Source: Flagellimonas oceanensis
Lineage (GTDB): Bacteria > Bacteroidota > Bacteroidia > Flavobacteriales > Flavobacteriaceae
Length of the DNA stretch: 64,000 nucleotides
NCBI RefSeq assembly: GCF_003992595.1
Contig: NZ_RZNA01000024.1
Span: 62,001-126,000, forward strand
Reading direction: 5' to 3'
This document shows positions 52,074-61,572 of the stretch, piece by piece. Under the pieces are notes generated by a model that was not told the DNA's origin, did not search any database, and was given only the letters and a program-made list of their open reading frames with translations. Positions within the stretch are counted from its first letter, which is position 1; each line of letters opens with the position of its first letter. The position numbers and the translations under genes were made by a program.

Positions 52074-53186
52074 ATGGAACATAATTTGTATGCCATTCAA
52101 AATATCGAAACCGTCGATTCACCATCGGTCGCACTGTATTTGGAGCACCTTAGCTATAATATCAATGAGATGATTTCACTGGTTGATGGAAAAACGGAAC
52201 GGTTGATGCCACACATCAAAACCAATAAAATGCCCAAGGTCATGGAAAAGTTGTTGGCTTCCGGGATTTCCAGCTTTAAATCTTCCACCATTTCCGAAGC
52301 TGAGATTGCTGCGGAAGCGGGTGCAGCCTCTGTATTGATTGCCCATCAACTCGTGGGACCAAAAATCGACCGCTTTATCAATCTGGTAACGCACTTTCCC
52401 AACACACAGTTTTCCACCATTTTGGATAACGATGACAGTGCCGAACTTTTGAATCAAAAAGCTTTGGCAGCTGGGATGACCATCAATATTTATATTGATA
52501 TCAATAATGGAATGGACCGTTCCGGTATTAAGATAGGAAATGGACTGGACGATCTTATGGCATTCTTAAATACGTGTAAGGGATTAAACTTTAAAGGCTT
52601 TCATGTATACGACGGCCATTTGCGGGACCCTGATTTTCCGGAAAGAAACACCAAAATCGAAAAAAGTCTGGAGGTAGTGACCACCTACTTTAAAGCGGTA
52701 CAGGAGAAATTTCCTGATGCCCAGATGATTTGTGGCGGGACACCTTCCTTTACTTCACATCTTAAGGAAGACAACAGAATTACCAGTCCGGGAACCTGTG
52801 TGCTTTGGGACTGGGGTTATGGCGAAAAGTTAACGGAACAGCGATTTAAGCATGCTGCTCTTTTGGTCACGCGGATTATTTCCAAACCTACTGAGGGCAT
52901 CATAACCGTAGATCTTGGACATAAATCCGTTTCGGCCGAAAACCCAATTGGCAAACGAGTAAAATTCTTGAACCTTGAAGGTTACGAACTGCTTTCACAA
53001 AGTGAAGAGCACGGGGTCATCAAAGTAAATGATTGGGAAAAATATAAAGTCGGGGATGTACTTTATGGCATTCCATATCACATTTGCCCAACCATTAACC
53101 TGCACGATGAAGTTTCCGTTATCGAAAATGGGAAAAAAGTGGACACTTGGGCAATTACAGCAAGAAAACGAAAACTGAACTTTTAA
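52074..53186 (+). CDS. D-threonine aldolase-like PLP enzyme
   Basis: The start at ATG 52074 (MEHNLYAIQN) gives 370 residues. An alanine-racemase-type barrel carries the PLP lysine in PHIKTNKM (Lys49) and a C-terminal metal-binding domain has HICPTINLHDEV near 336-347. This is the D-threonine aldolase / D-serine dehydratase family that needs a divalent metal. It would cleave beta-hydroxy D-amino acids. The stop overlaps convergent eutC by four bases. Confidence 0.85.
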   Translation: MEHNLYAIQNIETVDSPSVALYLEHLSYNINEMISLVDGKTERLMPHIKTNKMPKVMEKLLASGISSFKSSTISEAEIAAEAGAASVLIAHQLVGPKIDRFINLVTHFPNTQFSTILDNDDSAELLNQKALAAGMTINIYIDINNGMDRSGIKIGNGLDDLMAFLNTCKGLNFKGFHVYDGHLRDPDFPERNTKIEKSLEVVTTYFKAVQEKFPDAQMICGGTPSFTSHLKEDNRITSPGTCVLWDWGYGEKLTEQRFKHAALLVTRIISKPTEGIITVDLGHKSVSAENPIGKRVKFLNLEGYELLSQSEEHGVIKVNDWEKYKVGDVLYGIPYHICPTINLHDEVSVIENGKKVDTWAITARKRKLNF

Positions 53187-53935
53187 TATAAAAGTTTCTT
53201 TACATCTATTTTGATGTCCACCCCACTGATTTGCTTGGCAAACGATTGTTCGATCAAGTAAAACAGGAGTGAAGTGGCTTGTTTGCTGTCCAGCCCATTT
53301 TTATGAATGTTCGAAATACAGTTCCTCCGCTCATCCGTCAATCCCAACTTTGGTGCGTAGGTGGTGTAAATTCCCATACTTTCCGGGGAGGAAAGTCCTG
53401 GACGCTCGCCGATGCAGGTAACCACAAATTTTGCGTTTAATGCAGTTCCTATGGGGTCGCATAGAGCTACACGGGCCATGGTAGCAAGCACAAAACCAAT
53501 TTTATATCCCTCCAGTTTGGGTATTATTTCTTTTAAGAGGGGAAGTATGTTCGTATTTACGGCATTTGCCGAGAGTCCATCAGCTATTACCACAACAATA
53601 TCATATGCTTCTTGAGCTTCTTGCAATGATTTTTGAGACGATTCATTGAGTTTTCTGCCTAAATCAGGACGTTTCAAGTATTCGTCCCTATCATTGACCT
53701 TGCTACTTACCTCCCAAACAGGAAACCCCATATTTTGTATTTCGCTTTTCAACTTATCATTATCCAAGACCGATACAATCGCATCCTTGGCCTTGGCATG
53801 GGCAAACCTGAATTGCAAAACCTCGTCCAAAGGAATACTGTTCCCTGTGCTGCCCAAAGCTATTCGGGCGTTGGTAAAATTCTTTAAATCCTCCCAAGGA
53901 TCCTGTTGGATGGAATTGGTCTTCCCTGGTTTCAT
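53183..53935 (-). CDS. eutC: Ethanolamine ammonia-lyase small subunit
   Basis: The 250-residue protein matches EutC: NARIALGSTGNS near 23, FRFAHAKAKDAI near 42, ADGLSANAVN near 118 and CIGERPGLSSPESMGIY near 174. With EutB and adenosylcobalamin it converts ethanolamine to acetaldehyde and ammonia. The start overlaps the eutB stop by four bases, so translation is coupled. There is no shell-protein gene nearby. Confidence 0.92.
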   Translation of the reverse strand: MKPGKTNSIQQDPWEDLKNFTNARIALGSTGNSIPLDEVLQFRFAHAKAKDAIVSVLDNDKLKSEIQNMGFPVWEVSSKVNDRDEYLKRPDLGRKLNESSQKSLQEAQEAYDIVVVIADGLSANAVNTNILPLLKEIIPKLEGYKIGFVLATMARVALCDPIGTALNAKFVVTCIGERPGLSSPESMGIYTTYAPKLGLTDERRNCISNIHKNGLDSKQATSLLFYLIEQSFAKQISGVDIKIDVKKLLY

Positions 53936-55305
53936 TGCAAAGCTTTTAATAATTTATGGGGTGCTTCGATGGTCCTACGCTGACCTATATCGTCCAAAAT
54001 CCCTGTTTGTTGCAACCACGCTTCAAACTCTGGAGCAGGTTTTTTGTCCAATACTTGTCTCACATACAAGGCATCATGAAATGAGGTGGACTGATAGTTC
54101 AGCATTACATCATCCGAACCTGGAACACCCATGATAAAATTACATCCCGCAACACCCAAAAGGGTCAGCAGGTTGTCCATATCATCTTGGTCTGCCTCGG
54201 CATGGTTGGTGTAGCATACATCCATACCCATGGGAAGTCCCATCAATTTTCCACAAAAATGATCTTCAAGACCAGCACGCGTAATTTGCTTGCCATCATA
54301 CAAATATTCGGGACCTATGAATCCAACCACGGAATTCACCAACAATGGACTAAACTGCCGCGCCAAAGCATAGGCTCTTGCCTCACATGTTTGTTGATCT
54401 ACGTTCCAATGGGCATCTGCCGAAAGTGAAGAGCCTTGACCTGTCTCAAAATACATTACATTTTGACCCACCGTGCCCCGATTCAGTTCCAATGCTCCTT
54501 CGTAAGCCTCTTGCAGCATGGAAATATTGATTCCAAAGGATGCATTGGTCTTTTCCGTACCTCCAATGGATTGAAATACGAGGTCTATTGGTGCTTTGTC
54601 CAATAATTCCAGGGAGGTTGTCAAGTGACAGAGCACACAAATTTGAGTGGGAATATCGAATCGTTGTCGAATTTCATCCATCATTTGGAGTTGATTACCT
54701 ACAACATCCACACTATCGGTTACTGGGTTTATTCCGATAACCGCATCGCCACTACCATACAAAAGGCCATCCACGATACTGGCCGCAATACCCTGTAAAT
54801 TATCGGTAGGATGATTGGGTTGCAATCGAACGGAAAGGTGTCCCCTTTTTCCAATGGTATTTCGAAACTTTGTGATGACCTCACATTTTTGAGCTATCGA
54901 AATCAAATCCTGATTGCGCATCAATTTAGATACTGCCGCCACCATTTCTGGGGTAAGTCCTCGGGAAATGGATTGTAGTTTTTGTGCATCCACTTCGTGT
55001 GTCAATAACCAATTGCGCAAATCTCCGACGGTAAAACCTGAAATCTCTTGGAAAGCGTTCACATCGTGGGTATCCAAAATCAAACGGGTAACCTCGTCCT
55101 TTTCGTAAGGAATCACGGATTCATTTAAAAAATCCTTGAGAGGGATTTCGCTGAGGGCATATTGTGCTGCGATACGTTCCATATTACTCTCGGCAGCCAA
55201 GCCCGCGAGGGCATCTCCCGTTCTAAAAGGACTGGCTTTGGCCAATACCGACTTTAGATCGGGAAATGAATATACTTTTTGGTCTATGCTATATTTATAG
55301 GGCAT
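53932..55305 (-). CDS. eutB: Ethanolamine ammonia-lyase large subunit
   Basis: The 457-residue catalytic subunit carries the ethanolamine site and binds adenosylcobalamin together with EutC. Recognisable segments are LSVRLQPNHPTDN near 158-170, GDAVIGINPVTDSV, VMYFETGQGSSLSADAHWN and GLPMGMDVCYTNHAEADQDD. A -7-like box TATATTTA lies 19 bases upstream; alternatively the pair may be read through from the phytase gene 54 bases away. No cobalamin riboswitch was found upstream. Confidence 0.93.
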   Translation of the reverse strand: MPYKYSIDQKVYSFPDLKSVLAKASPFRTGDALAGLAAESNMERIAAQYALSEIPLKDFLNESVIPYEKDEVTRLILDTHDVNAFQEISGFTVGDLRNWLLTHEVDAQKLQSISRGLTPEMVAAVSKLMRNQDLISIAQKCEVITKFRNTIGKRGHLSVRLQPNHPTDNLQGIAASIVDGLLYGSGDAVIGINPVTDSVDVVGNQLQMMDEIRQRFDIPTQICVLCHLTTSLELLDKAPIDLVFQSIGGTEKTNASFGINISMLQEAYEGALELNRGTVGQNVMYFETGQGSSLSADAHWNVDQQTCEARAYALARQFSPLLVNSVVGFIGPEYLYDGKQITRAGLEDHFCGKLMGLPMGMDVCYTNHAEADQDDMDNLLTLLGVAGCNFIMGVPGSDDVMLNYQSTSFHDALYVRQVLDKKPAPEFEAWLQQTGILDDIGQRRTIEAPHKLLKALQ

Positions 55306-55358
55306 TTTGTACAGTTACTTCCTTAAATATAGCTAGTTGAAGACCTACCTAAAAGTAT

Positions 55359-56381
55359 TTAGTCCTCTTTTAGGCCCAATTTGTCCAAATCGTAAAAATA
55401 GAAGTTCTTTTCGTCGTTCATTGCAGCGAAAAGGCCGTTTGGAAATGTATCGTTCAATGGAACGGTAACCACATCACAACCATCGGTTTCCAACGTGGAT
55501 AGGTTGACGGCTTTTATGAAACTATTGTCCTTCCTGGAAAAAATATTGAACTGTCCACGTTGCTGATCGGATACGATTATGTAGCCTTCTCCATTGGGAT
55601 ATCTTGCAATGGCAATGCCCTCGATATCCTCCAAAAACTTTTCTCCGCCAAAGCAGGCCAATTCCTCATCGCCCATGCTTGGTTCTGCATAATATTTTTT
55701 CACGCATTCGCCTTCGTCGGAATAATATACGTAGCCCATTTCGTTGTCCACGGCAATGGCCTCGATTTCCTTACCGCCTGTAAAGCTTCCGAATTTGCGC
55801 ACCAAATTAGCGGAAACCCCCGTGCTGTCCGATTCAAATTTATATTGATACAAATAGGAACCGCTTGGCCCTATTTTTCTACCTACTATGGCATATACGG
55901 ATGAATCTTTCGGCGATTTATACAAACTGATTCCCATCGCCAAACGTTGTTCTACATCGGTTTCATCTTCAAATACCGGAAAACCGCCTCCATCGAGAGG
56001 TTTCATATCGGGTACGGAAAACAGTCTGACCTGCTGCTTTTCCCTTTCCGTGAAAGCAATTACATCAACGGCAACGGAATCGTTCAGTTGAAATCCGTAT
56101 TCCAAATCCACATTGTTGGGTCTTTGGATGTTTTTGATGGATTTTTCTTCGATGATCTTCCCATCAAGGTCAAAGGCATAAATACCCCCGTTGGTTTCTT
56201 TGTCCGTTCCGAAAACAATGCTTTTTGATGCATCATCCGGGTTGATCCAAATAGCGGGATCATCGGTATCGTTAGGTGTTTTTTCTGTGATAACGTCTGG
56301 TGCTATGGCCGGTAGTTGACTCCCTTGTTTACAGGATACCAAAGCCATTACCGTTACAATTGGAATATATATTTTTCTCAT
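55359..56381 (-). CDS. Beta-propeller phytase lipoprotein
   Basis: From ATG 56381 the product has 340 residues with a lipoprotein signal (MALVSC, Cys17). The mature part matches beta-propeller phytase: DTDDPAIWINPDD near 40-52, GTDKETNGGIYAFDL near 61, GFQLNDSVAVDV and the calcium-binding EIEAIAVDNEMGYVYYSDE and EDIEGIAIA segments. It releases phosphate from phytate at the cell surface. The gene follows the TonB receptor by 93 bases on the same strand. Confidence 0.88.
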   Translation of the reverse strand: MRKIYIPIVTVMALVSCKQGSQLPAIAPDVITEKTPNDTDDPAIWINPDDASKSIVFGTDKETNGGIYAFDLDGKIIEEKSIKNIQRPNNVDLEYGFQLNDSVAVDVIAFTEREKQQVRLFSVPDMKPLDGGGFPVFEDETDVEQRLAMGISLYKSPKDSSVYAIVGRKIGPSGSYLYQYKFESDSTGVSANLVRKFGSFTGGKEIEAIAVDNEMGYVYYSDEGECVKKYYAEPSMGDEELACFGGEKFLEDIEGIAIARYPNGEGYIIVSDQQRGQFNIFSRKDNSFIKAVNLSTLETDGCDVVTVPLNDTFPNGLFAAMNDEKNFYFYDLDKLGLKED

Positions 56382-56411
56382 ATTGATAGTTAAGATAGGA
56401 AATGTCAGTCT

Positions 56412-56440
56412 CAAGTACCTCCCATCATGGAAGGTACTCG
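56412..56440 (-). promoter_or_regulatory. Hairpin between TonB receptor and phytase genes
   Basis: An imperfect inverted repeat AGTACCTCC / GGAAGGTACT with a short loop lies between the receptor stop and the phytase ATG. There is no T tract, so it may modulate mRNA processing or stability and not end transcription. Confidence 0.4.
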
Positions 56441-56474
56441 ATATGACACCGTATATAAAATATACTACCTGAAA

Positions 56475-59375
56475 TTACTTTTTAAACAAGTCGTACTTCA
56501 GTCCGAAGGTAAATCGGATGTCGTAGAACTCCATTTGTTGTGTTCTGTCTTTCACCCCTTGGAAATAACGCAAGGGTTGATTGGTAATGTTGTTTACATC
56601 AGCATACAACCTTAAGTTACTGTTGATGGCATAGCTAGCGTTGAAATCCAAGAAGAATTGTGTGTCGTAGTATCTGTCTTCAAAGGCATTGCCTCCAATT
56701 TCATCGATATAGGAATCTGAGAAGTTGGCGGACAAACGTGCGCTGAACCGTTTATCGGCATAGCCCAAGGACCCATTGAACATATTTGGAGCTGTGTTGG
56801 GCAAATCCAAATCGGTACGCTCATCCCCGTCTTCATTTCGGATACCATCCGCACTTGATGACAAATAGGTATAGTTCAAATAGATGCTAAAGTTTCTGGC
56901 AAAACCGGGCAAGAAATCCAATTGTCTCTGGAAAGAAACTTCAGCTCCAAAAATGGAAGCGGAATCCCCGTTCAACGGTTGGAATACATCATAACCTGCC
57001 GTCCCAGCACCATAGGCATCGTTTGGCGCCTCTGTGATGAATGTATAGATAAAGTCGTTGATCTCTTTGTAGAACACACCACCTGATATAATCCCTACGC
57101 TCTCAAAATAGTGTTCGGCATTGAGATCAAAGTTCATGGAGGTGGTCGGGTCCAAGTCTGGGTTGCCCATAACCACTTCGCTGTCTTCGTAAATAATCTC
57201 TGCTCTTGGGATCATATCCTCATAATTGGGGCGTGCCAAGGTATTGGTCCATGCAAATCGTAGCACGGTGCTGTTGTTCAAATCGTACTTAAAGTGAACC
57301 CCTGGCAATACGTTGGTATAGGAGTTCTCATCGGAAACGGCTTGCACCTCTATTCCCTCCTCAATTCCTGCGTCTTCATCCTCTTCGATATACACAACGC
57401 GGTTACCTTCTGTTTCCAATTTGGTGTTTTCCACACGAAGACCGGCCAATACGCTCAATTTATCGGTCAGTTTCTGGTTGAACATGGCATAACCTGCCCA
57501 AACATCTTCTTTGATATCGAAATTTCCTGGAAGGTATTCATCTTCCACGGCATCTCCGTTGGAAGCGTTCAAATCCAATGCACCCAACCACTCTTCGCTG
57601 GCAAATGTACCTGCTTGGTATTTTTCTCCGGCCAAAAAGTCGGGGTCGGTGTAGGATTTCACGGGAACATCGGCCAAGGTTGGATAGAGGTCCTCCAAAT
57701 CATATTCGAAGAAATCGTTGTTTCTCAATTTGGATTTAAATCTTCCCCGTGCTCCAAACTTCAGTGTCCCTCCATTTCCAAAAAAGTCTGCAGGAAGCTC
57801 AAAGTTTGCAAAGAAATTGACATCTTCTTCTTCAGTATACTGATTTTCGTTGGTAATCTCTCCAAATTCAAAACCACTCAAATTGTCGAAGTCATTGGGA
57901 TCAGCAGCCGTCATTATAGGATATCTTGGGTCGCTGTTATCGTTATTGATGATGTATTCCGTCTCATACTCGGCATAGCGCTCGTTCAAACGCTCTTCAG
58001 ATGCCTTAGCGTAAGCAGCCATCCAATCCACTTTTAACGAACCGAACAAGTGGTTACCTCCCAAGGTGTAGTTCTGCATGCGTTGGTCCTCCAAACGGGC
58101 ATTTTTGTTACGTCCGCCAGCAATACCACCTTTGGACTGTCTTTTGACTTCCACTGGGAAACGGGTCAAGGTTCCGTTATTCAAGGTAAAATCCCCGACT
58201 TCGATATCTTCTCCATCCAAAATTTCCTGCTCCAATCGGAACCTGTTCTCACGGTCATCCCTCCAGTTGTACATGGTTTTTAGGTAGATGTTGTTGTTAG
58301 GGTTGATTTGGTAATCCAAATTGGCAGAAAAACTTCTTCTTACCCGTTGTACCAAATAGGTACGCTGCTCATTGACGTTGGTATACGGATTTACTTCGGT
58401 TTCTTCCAAAATAGGCTCGCCTTCTTCATCCTCTTCACCGGTATTGTATTCGAATTCGTTGTCCCACTCGGCTTCAACATTGTCGGAACCAAAGTCGTTA
58501 TCGTTGATGGTAGCGGAAACCATCCACCCGAATTTACCATCATTGGTACGGTCACCTATCAAAAAGGAACCGTTAATTATTCTTTTATTGGTAATGAAAT
58601 TCACACCTGATCCTGCAGTAGCGGAAACACGAAAACCTTGGGGAGCTGTTCTGGTCACTAAGTTTACGGAACCACCCAGTGCGTCTGCATCCATATCGGG
58701 GGTCACGGCCTTGTTCACTTCAATGGTCTGGATCATATCCGAAGGGATAAGGTCCATCTGAACATTCCTGTTGTCGGATTCCGCAGAAGGAATCCGGCTA
58801 CCATTTAAGGTCACGGAGTTCAATTGTGGGGAAAGGCCACGTACAATAATGTTTCGAGCCTCACCTTGGTCCACCTGCATTGTAATTCCCGGGATACGTT
58901 TTACGGCATCACCAATGTTGGCATCGGGAAATTTCCCTATTTGGTCGGTAGAGACCACATTGGTGATGTTCATATTGTTTCTTTGTGTGTTAAGGGCTTT
59001 GGACTGTCCACTTAGACCATAAGCACTTACCTGCACTTCATCCAACTCCATATTGGAGGATACCAGCACAATGCTCACAGGAGTGGTTTCTCCTGCACTT
59101 ACATTTACTTCTTGCTCAACATCGGAATAACCCATGTAGGTTATCTTCAATGTATAACTTCCTTCGGGAATGCCCACTAAAGTGAATTTGCCATCAAAAT
59201 TGGAAATGGCTCCTTTTACCAAGGACTCGATATACACGTTGGCACCGGGAACATAGATACCGTTCTCATCGGTAATTGTCCCTTGAATATTTCCGGATTG
59301 TGCTTGGCCCATTGCCGTTGAGAGCACCAGAAACAGCGTTACAAAAACTAGTTTTTTTAGGTTCATCAATTTCAT
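56475..59375 (-). CDS. TonB-dependent receptor with carboxypeptidase-like N-domain, phytase-linked
   Basis: The 966-residue outer-membrane receptor has a signal peptide (ends TAMGQAQ, about 26), a CarboxypepD-regulatory-like beta domain (about 30-110, GTITDENGIYVPGANVYIES), a plug (about 125-240, FPDANIGDAVKRIPGITMQ, IIVRGLSPQLNSVTLNGSRI) and a barrel to the end. No SusD-like partner gene is present. The order regulator / receptor / phytase suggests it imports phytate or its inositol-phosphate breakdown products. An in-frame ATG at 59366 could also be the start. Confidence 0.88.
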   Translation of the reverse strand: MKLMNLKKLVFVTLFLVLSTAMGQAQSGNIQGTITDENGIYVPGANVYIESLVKGAISNFDGKFTLVGIPEGSYTLKITYMGYSDVEQEVNVSAGETTPVSIVLVSSNMELDEVQVSAYGLSGQSKALNTQRNNMNITNVVSTDQIGKFPDANIGDAVKRIPGITMQVDQGEARNIIVRGLSPQLNSVTLNGSRIPSAESDNRNVQMDLIPSDMIQTIEVNKAVTPDMDADALGGSVNLVTRTAPQGFRVSATAGSGVNFITNKRIINGSFLIGDRTNDGKFGWMVSATINDNDFGSDNVEAEWDNEFEYNTGEEDEEGEPILEETEVNPYTNVNEQRTYLVQRVRRSFSANLDYQINPNNNIYLKTMYNWRDDRENRFRLEQEILDGEDIEVGDFTLNNGTLTRFPVEVKRQSKGGIAGGRNKNARLEDQRMQNYTLGGNHLFGSLKVDWMAAYAKASEERLNERYAEYETEYIINNDNSDPRYPIMTAADPNDFDNLSGFEFGEITNENQYTEEEDVNFFANFELPADFFGNGGTLKFGARGRFKSKLRNNDFFEYDLEDLYPTLADVPVKSYTDPDFLAGEKYQAGTFASEEWLGALDLNASNGDAVEDEYLPGNFDIKEDVWAGYAMFNQKLTDKLSVLAGLRVENTKLETEGNRVVYIEEDEDAGIEEGIEVQAVSDENSYTNVLPGVHFKYDLNNSTVLRFAWTNTLARPNYEDMIPRAEIIYEDSEVVMGNPDLDPTTSMNFDLNAEHYFESVGIISGGVFYKEINDFIYTFITEAPNDAYGAGTAGYDVFQPLNGDSASIFGAEVSFQRQLDFLPGFARNFSIYLNYTYLSSSADGIRNEDGDERTDLDLPNTAPNMFNGSLGYADKRFSARLSANFSDSYIDEIGGNAFEDRYYDTQFFLDFNASYAINSNLRLYADVNNITNQPLRYFQGVKDRTQQMEFYDIRFTFGLKYDLFKK

Positions 59376-59399
59376 TTTGGTTTACGTTAGAATGCTTTC

Positions 59400-59407
59400 C
59401 AAAACTA
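59400..59407 (-). promoter_or_regulatory. -7 box TAGTTTTG for the phytate receptor gene
   Basis: This is an exact TAnnTTTG match on the minus strand, 24 bases before the receptor ATG. It can drive the receptor/phytase pair separately from the regulator gene. Confidence 0.5.
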
Positions 59408-59546
59408 TGTATATCAACCCGTTATGATTTGAATTAAATGGAAACAAAAAGAAAACAAAAGTGAAAATCGACAGAAACAAGAGAGCAACAATTACAGTTT
59501 TTTTACATTGGGATAACATTTTCGAAAAAAATGGGGCAATAAGGGC

Positions 59547-61151
59547 CTAAAGTTCAATCATAAAGTTTACCAACTCCTCTTTTTGGTCGATGGGCAATTT
59601 TTTCCTGAGACGATACCGAGCCACTCGAACACTGTCTGGTGTAACCCGCAAAATGGAAGCGATTTCCTTGGAGGAAAGATTCAACCGTAACAACATTCCC
59701 AAACGAAGCTCGGCTGGGGAGAGTGAATTTTCAGATAGAACGGAGAGCTTTTTTATGAATTCGGGGTGGATTTCCTTGAAAAAAGTCATGAACTCATCCC
59801 ATTCCTGTTCCTGTTTCAGGTTAACATCTATTTCCTTGACCAACTCCTTCATTTTGGCCGAAGTATTCATGTGCTTTCGGGATACCATGTTGCGAAGGGT
59901 ATTGGACATATCCAGCAAAATCTTATTCTTCTGGGATAAGTGGAGGCTATAGCGCGAAAGCGACGATGCCTTAAGTTGAATTTCCCTTTGTAGATTTTTC
60001 TCTTCGATCTCTTTCTTTTCGAGCTCCGCTTTGAGCATCCGCTGCTTATATTCCTGAATCTTCAACTTGGCCTTTCGTTTCTTTCCCAAATAAGAATACA
60101 GAATGATGAAAATGACTGCTATGGCAAACAATGCCACCCAAAGAAGGTTCTGATTAGCCACACTCACTTTGTTCTGCTCCTTCAGCAATTGTATTTCCGC
60201 TTCCTTTTGGTTGGTTTCGTAAATGGTTTGCAGCACATTCAATTGGTCACTATTTTGCGACTTGAGCATTTCGCTGTTGTATTCTTCTGCTAATAACAAG
60301 TGGGCATGAGCTTCTTCATAATTGCCCATAAGGGCGTAGGTTTTGGACAAATCTTTATGTGCGCTTTCCAATTGATGGAGGTCGTTCAACTCCTTGGCCA
60401 GTTCCAAGGCTTTTGTGGTATAATCCAGTGCAGGTAGGTAGTCGCTCCTTTTTCGGAATGAATCGCCAATGTTGTTCAACATATTGATTTCTTCCGTAGT
60501 TCGTGAACCTTGGAGCTGGTCATAGGCTTTTTTAAAGTATTCGTACGCTAGCCCAAACTCCTCCAAGTCCTCATAAATACTTCCTATATTTTCATTGGTA
60601 ATGGCAACACCATGATCATCCCCCAATTTTTGAAACAATTCAAGGCTTCGCCTTTGGTCTTGAAGCGCATCTTCGTATTCCCCTTGTTTTTCGTGACTGG
60701 CCCCCAAAAGACCCAAGGCAACCGCCAAACCTTTGTCATCACCGAGCTTTTCGGAAGCTATTCTGGTTTCTTCAAAATGCTGTTCTGCGAGTTCAAAATT
60801 GTTGAGGGAGAGATAGACCTTACCAATATTGTTGTTGAGTTTGATATATAGTGGGTCCTGTAAATTGGACTCCAACTGTTCCAATGCAAAATTGTATTGC
60901 GCTATGGCCTCTGTATAAAGTCCAAGAGCATGATAGTACTCCCCAAGGTTAAGATATCCAAGGGCAATTTGTTCAGGGTTTTCCGGGTGCTCCTTGGCAG
61001 TTTCCAGTTCCTTTTGAAGCCTATGATAGGCTTCGCTGGCCTTTCCTATCTCAGAAAATGGATTCGTTTGTTGACTATGGGTCTGTGTAGAAACCAAGAA
61101 AGTCAACAACAGAAGATGTACATATCCAAAAAACCTTTCGATGGTGTGCAT
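59547..61151 (-). CDS. TPR-containing LuxR-type membrane regulator
   Basis: From ATG 61151 (MHTIERFFGYVHLLLL) the product has 534 residues. There is a signal helix, then about six tetratricopeptide repeats (about 40-300) outside the inner membrane, one transmembrane helix (LLWVALFAIAVIFIILYSYL near 345-365), a cytoplasmic coiled coil (about 370-420) and a C-terminal LuxR-type helix-turn-helix (LSSKEIASILRVTPDSVRVA near 500). This is a one-component sensor that binds DNA while anchored in the membrane. Its place directly upstream makes the receptor and phytase genes the likely targets. Confidence 0.82.
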   Translation of the reverse strand: MHTIERFFGYVHLLLLTFLVSTQTHSQQTNPFSEIGKASEAYHRLQKELETAKEHPENPEQIALGYLNLGEYYHALGLYTEAIAQYNFALEQLESNLQDPLYIKLNNNIGKVYLSLNNFELAEQHFEETRIASEKLGDDKGLAVALGLLGASHEKQGEYEDALQDQRRSLELFQKLGDDHGVAITNENIGSIYEDLEEFGLAYEYFKKAYDQLQGSRTTEEINMLNNIGDSFRKRSDYLPALDYTTKALELAKELNDLHQLESAHKDLSKTYALMGNYEEAHAHLLLAEEYNSEMLKSQNSDQLNVLQTIYETNQKEAEIQLLKEQNKVSVANQNLLWVALFAIAVIFIILYSYLGKKRKAKLKIQEYKQRMLKAELEKKEIEEKNLQREIQLKASSLSRYSLHLSQKNKILLDMSNTLRNMVSRKHMNTSAKMKELVKEIDVNLKQEQEWDEFMTFFKEIHPEFIKKLSVLSENSLSPAELRLGMLLRLNLSSKEIASILRVTPDSVRVARYRLRKKLPIDQKEELVNFMIEL

Positions 61152-61239
61152 ATGGAAAAAGCAAAGGTTCAAGAAAGTGCTTCACTCTCACTCCAACATC
61201 ATCATTAGGTTATGAAACCATTAAAAATGATTGCAAACA

Positions 61240-61267
61240 AAAAAGGCCCCGCAATGCGGAGCCTTCT
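61240..61267 (-). terminator. rpmA terminator
   Basis: Read on the minus strand, the stem AAGGCTCCGC / GCGGGGCCTT is followed by a T tract. It begins 21 bases after the rpmA stop. Confidence 0.85.
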
Positions 61268-61287
61268 GATACTATTATCGTTATTTA

Positions 61288-61548
61288 TTAAGCTTCGAAA
61301 GGTTCGATGGAAACAAAAGATTTACCACCTACTTTTTTCTCAAACTTAACAATACCATCTACCTTGGCGTGCAAGGTATGGTCTTTTCCTGCGTATACAT
61401 TGTCGCCGGCATTGTGCTTGGTACCACGTTGTCTTACAATAATGTTACCAGCAATTGCTGACTGACCACCAAATATCTTAACACCTAAGCGTTTCGATTC
61501 TGATTCTCTACCGTTTTTTGAACTACCTACACCTTTCTTGTGAGCCAT
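61288..61548 (-). CDS. rpmA: 50S ribosomal protein L27
   Basis: The 86-residue protein is a normal L27: [20 protein letters not shown] at the N-terminus, which reaches the peptidyl-transferase centre, then [10 protein letters not shown] and [20 protein letters not shown]. There is no N-terminal cleavage extension of the firmicute type. It lies 24 bases after rplU in the usual rplU-rpmA operon. Confidence 0.97.
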   Translation of the reverse strand: MAHKKGVGSSKNGRESESKRLGVKIFGGQSAIAGNIIVRQRGTKHNAGDNVYAGKDHTLHAKVDGIVKFEKKVGGKSFVSIEPFEA

Positions 61549-61572
61549 GATATATAAATTTTAGTTCTTTTC

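Noticed and set aside
55306..55358. Possible cobalamin riboswitch upstream of eutBC
   Set aside because: The gap is only 53 bases and contains no B12-box sequence, far too short for a cobalamin aptamer.
57294..58037. Open frame of 247 codons opposite the phytate TonB receptor
   Set aside because: The composition is that of an antisense frame (many Cys, Phe, His, Ile), there is no promoter or family match, and the receptor is unambiguous.
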